A stretch of DNA of 64,000 nt. Source: Cupriavidus sp. EM10. Its GTDB lineage: Bacteria > Pseudomonadota > Gammaproteobacteria > Burkholderiales > Burkholderiaceae. Shown here in pieces: positions 46,204 through 56,342 of this stretch. Numbering within the stretch: the first letter of the stretch is position 1; every line of letters starts with the position of its first letter. The stretch spans positions 3,508,501-3,572,500 of the forward strand of contig NZ_CP076060.1 of NCBI RefSeq assembly GCF_018729255.1, in the 5' to 3' direction. The position numbers and the translations under genes are program-made. The notes under the pieces are model-generated. The model saw only the letters and a list, made by a program, of their open reading frames with translations. It ran no database searches and was not told the origin of the DNA.

Positions 46204-47216
46204 ATGAAGATTGCCGTTCTCGACGATTACCAGGACGCCGTACGCAAGCTGCCGTGCTTCTCGCTGCTGGAAGGGCACGACGTGAAGGTCTTCAACAACA
46301 CCGTGAAGGGCGTGGGCCAGCTGGCCGCACGGCTTTCTGACGTGGAAGCGCTGGTCCTGATCCGCGAACGCACGCGTGTGACGCGTCAGTTGCTGGAAAA
46401 GCTGCCCAAGCTCAAGATCATCAGCCAGACCGGCCGGGCCGGCAGCCATGTCGACCTGGAAGCCTGTACCGACCGCGGCGTGGTGGTGCTGCAGGGCGTG
46501 GGATCGCCGGTGGCGCCGGCGGAACTGACCTGGGCGCTGATCATGGCCGCCCAGCGGCGGATTCCGCAGTACGTGGCCAGCCTCAAGCATGGCGCCTGGC
46601 AGCAGTCGGGCCTGAAATCGACCACGATGCCGCCCAATTTCGGGCTGGGCCAGGTGTTGCGCGGCCAGACGCTGGGCATCTGGGCTATGGCAAGATCGGC
46701 CGCCTGCTGGCCGGCTACGGCCGGGCTTTCGGCATGAACGTGCTGGTCTGGGGCCGCGAGGCGTCGCAGCAGGGCGCCCGCGAGGACGGCCTGAACGTGG
46801 CCGAATCGGTCGAACAGCTCTTTGCCGACAGCGATGTGCTGTCGCTGCATCTGCGCCTGACCGACGAAACGCGCGGCATCGTCAAGCTGGCCGACCTGCA
46901 GCGCATGAAGCCCACCGCCCTGTTCGTCAACACCAGCCGCGCCGAGCTGATCGAGGAAAACGCGCTGGTGGCGGCGCTGAACCGCGGGCGGCCGGGCATG
47001 GCCGCCGTGGACGTGTTCGAATCCGAGCCGATCCTGCAGGGCCACGCGCTGCTGCGCATGGAAAACTGCATCTGCACGCCGCACCTTGGCTATGTGGAAC
47101 GCGACAGCTACGAGTTGTACTTCCGCACGGCCTTCCAGAACATCCTCGACGTGCTGGGCGGCGAGCACGACAGCATCGTCAATCCGAAGGCCCTGACGCC
47201 CGCGCTCTCGCGTTGA
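46204..47216 (+). pseudogene. D-2-hydroxyacid dehydrogenase, frame broken once
   Basis: The first frame (ATG 46204) reads MKIAVLDDYQDAVRKLPCFS to GQTLGIW; the second continues at FGMNVLVWGREASQQGARED. Between them GYGKIGRLLAGYGRA, the NAD-binding glycine loop, is recovered by adding one G at 46682-46684. Corrected length is about 337 residues. Catalytic residues: NTSRAELI (Arg), the acidic VFESEP (Glu) and CTPHLGYVERD (His). It oxidises or reduces a 2-hydroxyacid with NAD(P); substrate cannot be told, and phosphoglycerate-type activity is not specifically indicated. Confidence 0.9.
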
Positions 47217-47419
47217 TGCGCTGACGTTCCGAGGCTAGCCGGGACGCCCTCCGCGGCACCGGCCACCCGGCGCACGCCGTCCTGGCGTGCGTCTGTTTCC
47301 CCACATTTCGCGTCCTCAAACGCGCGGGCGAGCCGGTACACTCGGCTCAAAACGTCAGCGCGTGGCACCCGCATCCGGGTGCATGCGCGCAGGCCCCGCA
47401 CACGCAAGGAGGGCGTCCC

Positions 47420-48052
47420 GTGGCCGAGTTTGATCCGCGTCCCAACCCAGCCGGCGCCGGTGGCACGGCCGTCGGCCGCGTGCTGGCGATCAACGTCGGC
47501 GTGGCCCTGCCGCTGGTGGTGGCGGGGGCCGGCACCGAGGCCGTGGTCATGTCGGCCATCCGCAAGCATCCGCTGAGCACCCTGCATCATCCGATCGCCG
47601 TTGGCGTGCACCGCCTGGGACTGGCGGGCGACGAGCAGATCGACCGCACCATTCACGGCGGGCCGGGCAAGGCCGTGTACGCCTATCCGATCGAACACTA
47701 CACGTGGTGGAACGCGCGCCGGCGCGAGGCCGGCGTGGAAGAGGCCGAGCGGCCGCTGGCGTTTGGCGCGCTGGGCGAAAACCTGACGATCCAGGGCCTG
47801 GTCGAGGCCTCGCTATGGGTGGGAGACCGGCTTCGCGTCGGCGAGGTCGAGCTTGTGGTGGAATCGCCACGTCGGCCCTGTTACAAGCTCAACGCGGTGA
47901 TGGGCTATGCGCATGCGGTGCGCGACATGACCCGCAGCGGGTTTTCGGGCGTGTACCTGAGCGTGGCGCGGCAGGGCGTGATCCGCGCCGGCGACGACAT
48001 GGTGCTGACGCCGGGACCGCGCGAGATCCCGGTAACCTGTCTGAACTTGTAA
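47420..48052 (+). CDS. MOSC-domain protein (YiiM-like)
   Basis: A 210-residue protein starting at GTG after a strong AGGAGGG (47407-47413). The MOSC domain has HRLGLAGDEQIDRTIHGGPG, FGALGENLTIQGL and the conserved cysteine in ESPRRPCYKL. MOSC proteins carry or transfer sulfur to molybdenum cofactor or reduce N-hydroxylated compounds; YiiM of E. coli belongs to the latter group. No molybdoenzyme gene is adjacent. Confidence 0.88.
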   Translation: MAEFDPRPNPAGAGGTAVGRVLAINVGVALPLVVAGAGTEAVVMSAIRKHPLSTLHHPIAVGVHRLGLAGDEQIDRTIHGGPGKAVYAYPIEHYTWWNARRREAGVEEAERPLAFGALGENLTIQGLVEASLWVGDRLRVGEVELVVESPRRPCYKLNAVMGYAHAVRDMTRSGFSGVYLSVARQGVIRAGDDMVLTPGPREIPVTCLNL

Positions 48053-48320
48053 ACGGCGCACGTTGCCGGAGCCAGCGTTAGTCCCAAGTTGAGTCGTCAC
48101 GTATTTCTGCTAATGTTTTGCTTTCGATACAAGCAATTCGACCGCCCCCTCCTCACTGGGCCAGACATCCTTCGCCGACGATGCTGTAATGGCTTGTAAT
48201 ACATCGCACTTTGCCTAGAACGGGCGATGCGGTACTAGTAGCGATTTGCGCGGGCACGACCGGATCCAAGAAGCCGGAGCCATTTGGGGAGCGCGCCATG
48301 CGGCATTTGAGGGTCCTCAC

Positions 48321-49574
48321 ATGAAATCAGACGGGATCGACCAGCCGAAAGGCTTCGTCGATGGCAACTGGAGCGCGTCCACTTCGACGGGACGCGGCCG
48401 CACATCGCCCTGGGTGGCCATTGCAGGGCTGGTGGTACTGGCCCTGGCAGGGTGGTTTGGCTGGAAAACCTGGCTGGCACCGAAGCCAGCCGCCAAGGGC
48501 CCGGCCGTGACCACCGTGAGCACCGCCGTGGTCAGGCAATCCGACGTACCGGTGGAAGTCACCGCCAACGGCACCGTGACGGCGATGCAGACCGTGGACG
48601 TGCGTCCGCAGGTTTCCAGCACCGTGCGCACCGTGCACATCAAGGAAGGCCAGTCCGTGAAGCCGGGCGACCTGCTGTTCACGCTGGACACGCGCATGGA
48701 CGAGGCCAATCTGGCGAAGGCGCGCGCCCAGCTGATGCGCGACCAGGCCGATCTGTCCGATGCGCGCCGCACGCTGGCCCGCAGCCAGGAGCTGCTGCAG
48801 CGCAATTTCATCTCGCGCAGCGCCGTGGATACCGCCCAGGCCAAGGTCGACGGCTTCGAAGCCACGATCCGCGCCGACCAGGCCGCCATCGAGGCCAGCC
48901 AGGTGGCCATCAGCTACGGACAGATCCGCGCCACCATCGGCGGCCGTACCGGGGTGATCAACGTATTCCCCGGCTCGCTGGTGACGCCGGCCAATACCAC
49001 CACGACGCCCGCGATGGTGACGGTGGCCCAGATCGCGCCGATCACGGTCATGTTCACGCTGCCAGAGCGCCAGCTGGCGTCGCTGCGCGAAGCGCTGCAG
49101 GCAGGCCCGGTGACGGTGTCCGCGCAGCCCAACGACGGCAATCCGGCGCCGGTCAGCGGCAAGATCACGTTTGTCGACAATACCGTGGATCCGCAGTACG
49201 GCAGCATCCGCGTCAAGGCGACATTCCCCAACGACGAGCACCGGCTCTGGCCCGGCACCTACGCCAACGTGAATGCGACGGTTCAGGTGCTGAAGAATGC
49301 GCTGAGCGTGCCGCCGCAGGCCGTGGTGACGGGGCCTGAAGGCCGCTTCGTCTATACCGTGCAGCCCGACAGCAAGGTGGCGCGCGTGCCGGTCAAGGTG
49401 GTGGTGACCACTGCCGCCGCCGCCGTGGTGGAAGGCGTGCAGCCGGGCGCCCGCGTGGTGACCGAGGGCGCGCAGAACCTGCGGCCGGGCACGCTGGTAC
49501 GCGAGGCCGCCGCGCGCGGGGCTTCGGCGCCTGCCGCAGCGGCGCCAGCATCGACCAACAGCGGCGGGCACTGA
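48321..49574 (+). CDS. RND efflux periplasmic adaptor (MdtA-like)
   Basis: A 417-residue membrane-fusion protein from the ATG at 48321. One N-terminal anchor (WVAIAGLVVLALAGWFGWKT), then the lipoyl/hairpin region (NGTVTAMQTVDVRPQVSSTV; ARAQLMRDQADLSDARRTLA), beta-barrel (FTLPERQLASLREAL) and membrane-proximal part. The C-terminus is Ala-rich. It links an inner-membrane pump to an outer-membrane channel. The permease begins 4 bp after its stop; no outer-membrane factor gene is present. Confidence 0.92.
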   Translation: MKSDGIDQPKGFVDGNWSASTSTGRGRTSPWVAIAGLVVLALAGWFGWKTWLAPKPAAKGPAVTTVSTAVVRQSDVPVEVTANGTVTAMQTVDVRPQVSSTVRTVHIKEGQSVKPGDLLFTLDTRMDEANLAKARAQLMRDQADLSDARRTLARSQELLQRNFISRSAVDTAQAKVDGFEATIRADQAAIEASQVAISYGQIRATIGGRTGVINVFPGSLVTPANTTTTPAMVTVAQIAPITVMFTLPERQLASLREALQAGPVTVSAQPNDGNPAPVSGKITFVDNTVDPQYGSIRVKATFPNDEHRLWPGTYANVNATVQVLKNALSVPPQAVVTGPEGRFVYTVQPDSKVARVPVKVVVTTAAAAVVEGVQPGARVVTEGAQNLRPGTLVREAAARGASAPAAAAPASTNSGGH

Positions 49575-49578
49575 GACC

Positions 49579-52500
49579 ATGTCGCTGTCCGAGCTCTGTA
49601 TCCGCCGGCCCGTGATGACGGTGCTGCTGTGCCTGGCCGTCATCGTCACGGGCATCGTGCTGTATCCGACCATCCCGATTGCCGCCCTGCCCAGCTTCAA
49701 CTCGCCCGTGATCCAGGTCACGGCCACGCTGCCCGGCGCCAGCCCCGAGACCATGGCCGCTTCCGTGGCCACGCAGCTGGAAAAGCAGTTCGCGACGATC
49801 CCGGGCGTGACCGTGATCAGCTCGTCGAACACGCTCGGCAATTCGAGCATCACGATCGAATTCAACAGCGACCGCAATATCGACGACGCGGCCGTGGATG
49901 TGCAGGCGGCCCTGTTCCGCGCCCAGCGGTCGCTGCCGATCGAGATGACGGTGCCGCCGTCGTACCGCAAGGTGAACCCCGCCGATGCGCCGGTGATCCT
50001 GCTGGCCATCAACTCGCCGTCGATGAGCCTGGGCGAGCTGAACGCCTTTGGCGACAACCTGATCTCGCCCACGCTGGCCACGCTGCCCGGCGTGGCGCAG
50101 GTGCAGATCTTCGGGCAGAAGCGGTTCTCGGTGCGCGTGCGCGCCCACCCCGATGCGCTGGCCGCCCGTGGCATGACGCTCGACGAACTGGCCACGGCGC
50201 TGAACCGCGCCAACGCCAACACGCCCGTGGGTACGCTGGACGGCGCGCGCCAGACGCTGACCATCCAGGCCAACCGCCAGATGACGAACGCCGACGCGTT
50301 CCGCAACATCATCGTGGCCAGCCAGCCCAGCGGCGCCGTGGTGCGGCTGTCCGACGTGGCCGACGTGGAAGACAGCGTCGAGACGATCAAGACCGGCAGC
50401 TGGCTCAACAACGAGCGGTCGATCGTGCTGGCCGTGCTGCGCCAGCCGGACGCCAACACGGTGGCCGTGGTCGATGGCATCAAGGGCGCGCTGCCGCGCC
50501 TGGTGCAGCAAATGCCGCAGTCGGTCAACGTGAGCGTGGTGAACGACCGCTCGAACTCCATCCGCGAGTCGATCCACGACGTGCAGTTCACGCTGGCGCT
50601 GACCGTGGCGCTGGTGGTGATGGTGATCTTCCTGTTCCTGCGCCGCGCGGCCGCCACGCTGATTCCTACCGTGTCGCTGCCGATTTCGCTGATCGGCACC
50701 GTGGCGCTGATGAAGGCGTTCGGCTACAGCCTGGACAACGTGTCGCTGCTGGCCATCACGCTGGCCGTGGGCCTGGTGGTCGACGACGCCATCGTGATGC
50801 TCGAGAACATCGTGCGCCACATCGAGGAAGGCGTGCCGCCGCTCAAGGCCGCGCTGGTGGGATCGCGCGAGATGGGTTTCACGATCCTGTCGATCTCGAT
50901 CTCGCTGGTGGCCGTGTTCATCCCGATCTTCTTCATGCCGGGCGTGATCGGCCTGCTGTTCCACGAGTTTGCGGCGGTGGTGTCGCTGTCGATCCTGGTG
51001 TCGGCGCTGGTGTCGCTGACGCTGATCCCGATGCTGTGCGCGCGCTTCCTGTCGGCCGAGAACGTGCCGGTGGACGAATCGCAGCATACCTACGGAGATC
51101 ACGCCGCCGGTGCTGCCGCGCATCGCGTGCAGCAGAAGCAGACCATCGGCCTGCGCGCCACGCAGTGGTTCGAGGACCTCTTCGAATGGACGCTGCACAA
51201 GTACGCGCGGGGGCTGGACTGGTGCCTGGCGCACCGGCGGGTGGTGCTGGCGGCGGCGGGTTTGACGTTCGTGCTGACGGCGGTGCTGTTCGTGAAGATT
51301 CCCAAAGGCTTCTTCCCCGAAGAAGACATCGGCCAGATCCAGGTCAACGCCGAAGGCCCGCAGGACATCTCGTTCGATGCGATGTCCGAGCGCCTGCGCG
51401 ATGCCGCCGAGCGCATTCGTGCGAATCCGGCCGTGAGGAGCGTGGTGGCGTCGATTGGCGGCGGCCCGTCGCCGGCCATCAACACGGGCCGCATGTTCGT
51501 GGAACTGAAGCCGCTGGGCGAGCGCCCCAAGATGCCGCAGGTGGTCGAATCTTTGCGCCGCGACGTTTCGGGCGTGCCTGGCCTGCAGGTGTATTTCTCG
51601 CCGGTGCAGAACCTGCGCCTGGGCGGCCGCCAGAGCAAGAGCCGCTACCAGTACACGCTGCAGAGCGTGAAGCCGGGCCAGCTGCAGGAATTCAGCGACA
51701 AGCTGATGGCGAAGATGCGCGCCGAGCCGGTGTTCCGCGACGTGACCAGCGATTCGCAGCAGTCGGGCCTGGAGGCGCAGCTGACCATCGACCGCGACAA
51801 GGCCAATGCGATGGGCGTGCAGATGCAGGACGTGCGCGCCGCGCTGTACACGGCGTTCGGCGAGCGCCAGGTGTCGACGATCTACACGCCGATCGACAAC
51901 TACTACGTGATCCTGACCGCCGCCGACGTCGACCGCGTGGACGAGACGGCGTTCTCCAAGCTCTACGTGCGCAGCAAGACCGGGCAGATGGTGCCGGTGT
52001 CGGCGTTTGCCACGACCGAGCGCCGCGTGGGCCCGATTGCCGTGAACCACCAGGGCCAGCTGCCGTCGGTGACGGTGTCGTTCAACCTGGCCCCCGGCGC
52101 GGCGCTGGGCGATGCGTCGAAGCTGATCAACAGCTACAGCCGCGAGATCGAGATGCCGTCGTCGATCTTCACCAGCTGGGGTGGCGACGCGGCCGTGTTC
52201 CAGTCGTCGCAAGCCACGCAGGTGGTGCTGCTGGTGGCGGCCATCGCGGTCATCTACACGCTGCTGGGCGTGCTGTACGAAAGCTACATCCACCCGCTGA
52301 CCATCCTGGCCGGCCTGCCGTCGGCGGCCATCGGCGCGTTGCTGACGCTGTTCATCTTCAACGTCGAACTGTCGCTGATTGCAACAATCGGCGTGCTGAT
52401 GCTGATCGGCATCGTCAAGAAGAACGCGATCATGATGATCGACTTCGCGCTGGCCGCGCAGCGCGAGCAGGGCATGGCGCCGAGCAAGGCGATCCGGCAG

Positions 52501-52776
52501 GCATGCCTGCTGCGGTTCCGCCCGATCATGATGACCACCTTCGCCGCCGTGATGGGTGCCCTGCCGCTGGCGCTGGGCCTGGGCGCCGGCGCTGAACTGC
52601 GCCAGCCGCTGGGCCTGGCCGTGGTGGGTGGCCTGCTGTTCTCGCAGGTCATCACGCTGTTCATTACGCCGGTGATCTACCTGGCGCTGGACCGCTATTC
52701 GGGCACCGGCCCGCTGCAGATCGACGCCGAAGGCAACCGGCTGGACGAGAAGCAGCCCGAGGCGGTTGCTCACTGA
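49579..52776 (+). CDS. RND efflux permease (HAE1/MdtB-C-like)
   Basis: A 1065-residue pump starting MSLSELCIRRPVMTVLLCLA. It has the two-fold RND architecture: twelve transmembrane segments, periplasmic loops with the porter domain (QLEKQFATIPGVTVISS) and the proton-relay helix AITLAVGLVVDDAIVMLENI containing the paired Asp residues. The last segments carry IGIVKKNAIMMIDFAL. It exports drugs or metabolites using proton flow. Together with the upstream adaptor it is closest in style to the MdtABC-type; substrate unknown. About 120 residues (LSAENVPVDESQHTYGDH...) between halves are unusually His-rich. Confidence 0.94.
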   Translation: MSLSELCIRRPVMTVLLCLAVIVTGIVLYPTIPIAALPSFNSPVIQVTATLPGASPETMAASVATQLEKQFATIPGVTVISSSNTLGNSSITIEFNSDRNIDDAAVDVQAALFRAQRSLPIEMTVPPSYRKVNPADAPVILLAINSPSMSLGELNAFGDNLISPTLATLPGVAQVQIFGQKRFSVRVRAHPDALAARGMTLDELATALNRANANTPVGTLDGARQTLTIQANRQMTNADAFRNIIVASQPSGAVVRLSDVADVEDSVETIKTGSWLNNERSIVLAVLRQPDANTVAVVDGIKGALPRLVQQMPQSVNVSVVNDRSNSIRESIHDVQFTLALTVALVVMVIFLFLRRAAATLIPTVSLPISLIGTVALMKAFGYSLDNVSLLAITLAVGLVVDDAIVMLENIVRHIEEGVPPLKAALVGSREMGFTILSISISLVAVFIPIFFMPGVIGLLFHEFAAVVSLSILVSALVSLTLIPMLCARFLSAENVPVDESQHTYGDHAAGAAAHRVQQKQTIGLRATQWFEDLFEWTLHKYARGLDWCLAHRRVVLAAAGLTFVLTAVLFVKIPKGFFPEEDIGQIQVNAEGPQDISFDAMSERLRDAAERIRANPAVRSVVASIGGGPSPAINTGRMFVELKPLGERPKMPQVVESLRRDVSGVPGLQVYFSPVQNLRLGGRQSKSRYQYTLQSVKPGQLQEFSDKLMAKMRAEPVFRDVTSDSQQSGLEAQLTIDRDKANAMGVQMQDVRAALYTAFGERQVSTIYTPIDNYYVILTAADVDRVDETAFSKLYVRSKTGQMVPVSAFATTERRVGPIAVNHQGQLPSVTVSFNLAPGAALGDASKLINSYSREIEMPSSIFTSWGGDAAVFQSSQATQVVLLVAAIAVIYTLLGVLYESYIHPLTILAGLPSAAIGALLTLFIFNVELSLIATIGVLMLIGIVKKNAIMMIDFALAAQREQGMAPSKAIRQACLLRFRPIMMTTFAAVMGALPLALGLGAGAELRQPLGLAVVGGLLFSQVITLFITPVIYLALDRYSGTGPLQIDAEGNRLDEKQPEAVAH

Positions 52777-52901
52777 CTGACATCGAGAGCGCGTCCTCTT
52801 CCCGGGCGGAAGGGGGCGCAGCCTCCCACGCAGTTCTCCCTCCCTTAAAAACCCCAGGCCGCGACAGCCTTTCATGTCGGGTACTTGTCTTGCACCCCAC
52901 A

Positions 52902-52920
52902 AACGAGAATAATTCTCGTT
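52902..52920. promoter_or_regulatory. Perfect 19-bp palindrome, Fur box
   Basis: AACGAGAATAATTCTCGTT is a perfect palindrome around A52911 and matches the 9-1-9 Fur-box form. It lies about 140 bp before a TonB-dependent receptor gene, the expected target of iron-dependent repression. Confidence 0.88.
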
Positions 52921-53058
52921 TTCAACGGCGACGCCCGCAAAAATCATAAAAAGGCGCGCCGGTCGTACGTCAGCCAGCCCATCGCCCCTCGGTGCCCGGA
53001 CATTCGTGCCGGACGCCGCCGCCAGCCAGCGTTTCGCAGTCTTTTAAGGGGAAATCCA

Positions 53059-55320
53059 ATGAAACGCTGTTTCCGGGCGCGCTGCCGCGCCTCTGTCCGG
53101 GCCAAATTCGTTGCGGCCGCCTGCTCTACGTTCTGCACGCCGCTGTGGGCTGCCGAGGTCCGGCAACTGGGCGAGGTGGTGGTCACCGCCACGCGTACCG
53201 AGGAACGTGCCGATGCCGTGGCGTCGACCGTCACCGTCGACGATGGGCGCAGGATCGAGCAGTCGATGCCGGTGGACGAGGCAGGCCTGTATGCCGACGA
53301 GCCAGACGTCGACGTGCCGCGCGACCGGCGCCGCTACGGCGCCGGCAGCATCAACATCCGGGGTATCGAGGACAACCGCGTGCTGCAGATGGTGGACGGC
53401 GTGCGCCTGCCCGATTTCTACAACGGCGGCGGCCCGTCGAACATCTCCACATCCACGCGCGACGCGCCCGAGTTCTCGTTCCTGAAGCGGGTGGAAGTGC
53501 TGCGCGGGCCGGCATCGAGCCTGTATGGGTCCGACGCCATCGGCGGCGTGGTGTCGTACGCAACCAAGGACCCGCAGGACCTGATGCGCGGCAAGGCCGT
53601 GGGCGGCGAGGCAGGGCTGGGCTGGAACGGCATCGACAACGGCTTCGGACAGACCGTGGGCGTGGCGGGCGGCAACGCGCTGATCCAGGGCCTGTTCATG
53701 TACGCGCATCGCAAGGCGCACGAGATGAAGAACATGGGGGGCGACGGATCGGTGTCGACATCGCGCTCCGAGCCGAACCCGCAGGACGTGGAGACCAACG
53801 CCTATCTTGGCAAGATCGTGCTCGATGCCACGCCGCGCCAGCGCTTCAGGCTGACCTACGAGCATCGCGATGCCAGCAGCAGCACCGACATGCTGCGCCT
53901 GTCACCGTCGCTGCCGCGCGTGACGTCGGCCAGCGGCACCGAGGACATGGAACGCAACCGCGTATCGCTGGATTACGAGTGGCGCCCGGACAACGGCCTG
54001 CTCGACCGACTGACCGCAGCCGTCTACTACCAGAAGAACCAGACCACCACGAACACCGACCAGGTGCGCAGCCGCACCACGGCCGGCTGCTCGGGCACCA
54101 GGGCCGGCAGCAACTTGTGCAACGTCGCGCTGGGCTTCGGTTTCGAACAGCAACAGACCGGCTTCAACTTCCAGGCCGACAAGTCGTTCAACACGGGCAG
54201 CGTAGAACACCGCGTGATCGGCGGCGTCGACTTCATCCGTACCGAATCGCAGGAGTACCGCGACGTCACGGTGATGAACACCACCACCGGCACGACCTCG
54301 AAGTCGCTGGCCGGCGAGAACTTCCCGCTGCACGATTTCCCGAAGGGCGAAACGCGCCAGGTCGGCGTCTTCGCGCAGGACGAACTGCGCTTTCTGGACG
54401 GTCGTGTCACCGTGACGCCGGGCCTGCGCTTCGACCACTACTCTCTGGGGCCCGACAACGACGGGCTGTACACGAGCGTGGCCGCAAAGCCCGCCATCAG
54501 CCAGAGCGACTCGAACCTGTCGCCGAAGCTGTCGGCGCTGTGGCAGGCTACCGAGCGCGTCAACCTCTGGGCGCAGTACGTGTTTGGCTATCGCGCGCCG
54601 AACTACCGGAAGGTCAACGGTAGCTTTCGCAATCTTGTGCAGCGTTACGGAGCTGCGCCGAACGGTGACCTGAGTGCCGAGAAGAGCCGCTCTCTGGAAG
54701 TGGGCGTACGCTATGCCGACGAGAACGTGCAGACCAGCGTGGCGGTGTTCGACAACCGCTACAAGGACTTTATCGAGCAGGTGCAGTTGGCCTGTCCTTC
54801 CGACCCGTCGTGCCTGCCGGGCCTGCGCGCCACCTACCAGTATCGCAACCAGGCCAAGGTACGGATCTACGGTGCGGAATGGCGCGGCGTGTGGCGTTTC
54901 CTGCCGCAGTGGCGGGTCGATGGCGCCGTGGCCTATGCGCATGGCACCAACGAGCAGAAGGACCAGCCGCTAAACAGCGTGTCGCCGCTGCGTGCCTCGG
55001 CAGGGCTGACGTGGGAGCCGTCGGTCGGCGAAGGTCCCGGCGCCGCGTTGCGCTGGCGCGGCGCCAGGGCGGTGACGCGCTCCGACGATACGTCGTTCAC
55101 GTATTTCAAGCCTGGCGGCTATGGCGTGGTCGACCTGCAGGCGTGGTGGCGCCTCGGCAAGCGCGCCACACTGACGCTGGCCGTCAACAACCTTTTCGAC
55201 AAGAAGTATTGGCTGTGGGGCGATGTGCGCAAGACGGGCGTGTCCGCCACGGAGCCAGGCCTGGACTTCTACACCCAGCCGGGCCGTACACTCGCCGCTG
55301 CCGTGAAGGTCGCGTTCTAA
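53059..55320 (+). CDS. TonB-dependent haem/haemoglobin receptor-type outer-membrane protein
   Basis: A 753-residue protein from the ATG at 53059 with a signal peptide ending LWAAE. The TonB-box-like GEVVVTATRTEE precedes the plug domain (MPVDEAGLYADEPDVDVPRD, SINIRGIEDNRVLQMVDGVR, RVEVLRGPASSLYGSDAIGG). The beta-barrel follows with TonB-dependent repeats (FAQDELRFLDGRVTVTPGLR, WAQYVFGYRAPNYRKVNGSF) and ends in phenylalanine. The plug wording is that of the haem/haemoglobin/transferrin receptor family (HemR/HmuR-like). It sits behind a Fur box and before an ExbB-like, DUF2149 and ChaN set, consistent with haem uptake. Confidence 0.9.
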   Translation: MKRCFRARCRASVRAKFVAAACSTFCTPLWAAEVRQLGEVVVTATRTEERADAVASTVTVDDGRRIEQSMPVDEAGLYADEPDVDVPRDRRRYGAGSINIRGIEDNRVLQMVDGVRLPDFYNGGGPSNISTSTRDAPEFSFLKRVEVLRGPASSLYGSDAIGGVVSYATKDPQDLMRGKAVGGEAGLGWNGIDNGFGQTVGVAGGNALIQGLFMYAHRKAHEMKNMGGDGSVSTSRSEPNPQDVETNAYLGKIVLDATPRQRFRLTYEHRDASSSTDMLRLSPSLPRVTSASGTEDMERNRVSLDYEWRPDNGLLDRLTAAVYYQKNQTTTNTDQVRSRTTAGCSGTRAGSNLCNVALGFGFEQQQTGFNFQADKSFNTGSVEHRVIGGVDFIRTESQEYRDVTVMNTTTGTTSKSLAGENFPLHDFPKGETRQVGVFAQDELRFLDGRVTVTPGLRFDHYSLGPDNDGLYTSVAAKPAISQSDSNLSPKLSALWQATERVNLWAQYVFGYRAPNYRKVNGSFRNLVQRYGAAPNGDLSAEKSRSLEVGVRYADENVQTSVAVFDNRYKDFIEQVQLACPSDPSCLPGLRATYQYRNQAKVRIYGAEWRGVWRFLPQWRVDGAVAYAHGTNEQKDQPLNSVSPLRASAGLTWEPSVGEGPGAALRWRGARAVTRSDDTSFTYFKPGGYGVVDLQAWWRLGKRATLTLAVNNLFDKKYWLWGDVRKTGVSATEPGLDFYTQPGRTLAAAVKVAF

Positions 55321-55477
55321 CCAGCCAAGGCACGATGTCCCCACAATCGATAATGACAAGATGGCTGGCGCCCGGCGGCGGTGAGCTGTCAGGCCCGGCC
55401 AGTCAATTCGAATAAAGAATGTTAAAGCCTTTGTTTCCCTGGCAAGTATTATTCGTGTAAATATCAGTAATCGCCCC

Positions 55478-55986
55478 ATGACCCCTACCCTGCTCGAAAC
55501 CTTGATGTACGACGTCGGCCAGCTGTTCCTGTACCCGACGCTGGTGTTGATCGGCCTGCTGTTTCTCTACGCCTTCTGGGCGCTTGGCGATTTTGCGATG
55601 CAGGCATGGCTGCGCAGCCGCAACAAGATGGAATCGGGGCGCGGGTATCCGCTGGTGGCCTGGGCGCGGCGTCACAAGGTCAGCCACCCGGACGCGCTCG
55701 ACGTCACGGCGCACAGGCTGCTGGAGCGCCCGCGCATTGCCACGCGCGTGGCGCCGATGCTGGGCCTGGTGGCCACGATGATCCCGATGGGGCCGGCGCT
55801 CAAGGGCTGTCCGGCGGCAACCTGGCCAATGTGGGCGAGAACCTGACCATCGCGTTCTCGGCCGTGATCCTGGCGCTGATCGCGGCCAGCATCACGTTCT
55901 GGGTGGTCAACGTTCGCCGGCGCTGGTTGGCCGAGGAACTGGTCTGGCTGGGCCAGTCGCGTCCGCACTGGGAGCCGGAGGCATGA
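55478..55986 (+). pseudogene. MotA/TolQ/ExbB-family proton-channel protein, frame broken once
   Basis: The first frame gives MTPTLLETLMYDVGQLFLYP, a first helix (TLVLIGLLFLYAFWALGDFA) and RVAPMLGLVATMIPMGPALKG; the second continues LSGGNLANVGENLTIAFSAV with the last helix (LALIAASITFWVVNVRRR). GL(V/A)ATxIPMGPAL is the MotA/TolQ/ExbB signature. One G is missing at 55804-55806; corrected length is about 169 residues. It should pair with the next gene product, as ExbB with ExbD, to power the TonB-dependent receptor. Confidence 0.87.
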
Positions 55987-56342
55987 AGTTCCTTGAGGAA
56001 AGCGAGGCCGATGACCCGATCCTGTCGGTCGTCAACCTGATCGACGTGTTCCTGGTGGTGATTGCCGCCTTGCTGGTGACCATCGCCCAGAACCCGCTCA
56101 ACCCGTTCACCCACCAGGACGTGACGATCATCTCCAATCCGGGCAAGCCGAACATGGAAATCGTGTCGCGCCAGGGCGAGAAGATCGTGCGTTACCAGGC
56201 CAGCGGCCAGGTGGGGTCGGGCGACGGCATCAAGGCCGGCGTGGCCTATCGCATGAAGGATGGCTCGATGGTCTACGTACCTGAAACGCCCGGCGCGGCG
56301 AATGGCGCCACGCAATCGCAAACGGAGGCCGCCCGGCCATGA
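55983..56342 (+). CDS. DUF2149 protein (ExbD/MotB-like partner)
   Basis: A 119-residue protein with the family signature DDPILSVVNLIDVFLVVIAA near the start, one helix with a conserved Asp (NLIDVFLVV, Asp25 region) and a small soluble domain. That layout mirrors ExbD and MotB, where the aspartate takes part in proton flow. It overlaps the upstream gene (ATGA) and the next gene (ATGA), so the three are translationally coupled. I recall HmuU and HmuV of Porphyromonas gingivalis being annotated as this pair; the role here is inferred. Confidence 0.85.
   Translation: MKFLEESEADDPILSVVNLIDVFLVVIAALLVTIAQNPLNPFTHQDVTIISNPGKPNMEIVSRQGEKIVRYQASGQVGSGDGIKAGVAYRMKDGSMVYVPETPGAANGATQSQTEAARP

Noticed and set aside
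49393..52947. Very long minus-strand open frame (1184 codons) across the RND permease
   Set aside because: It mirrors the permease gene, is His/Arg/Gln-rich with no family pattern, and is a typical high-GC antisense artefact.
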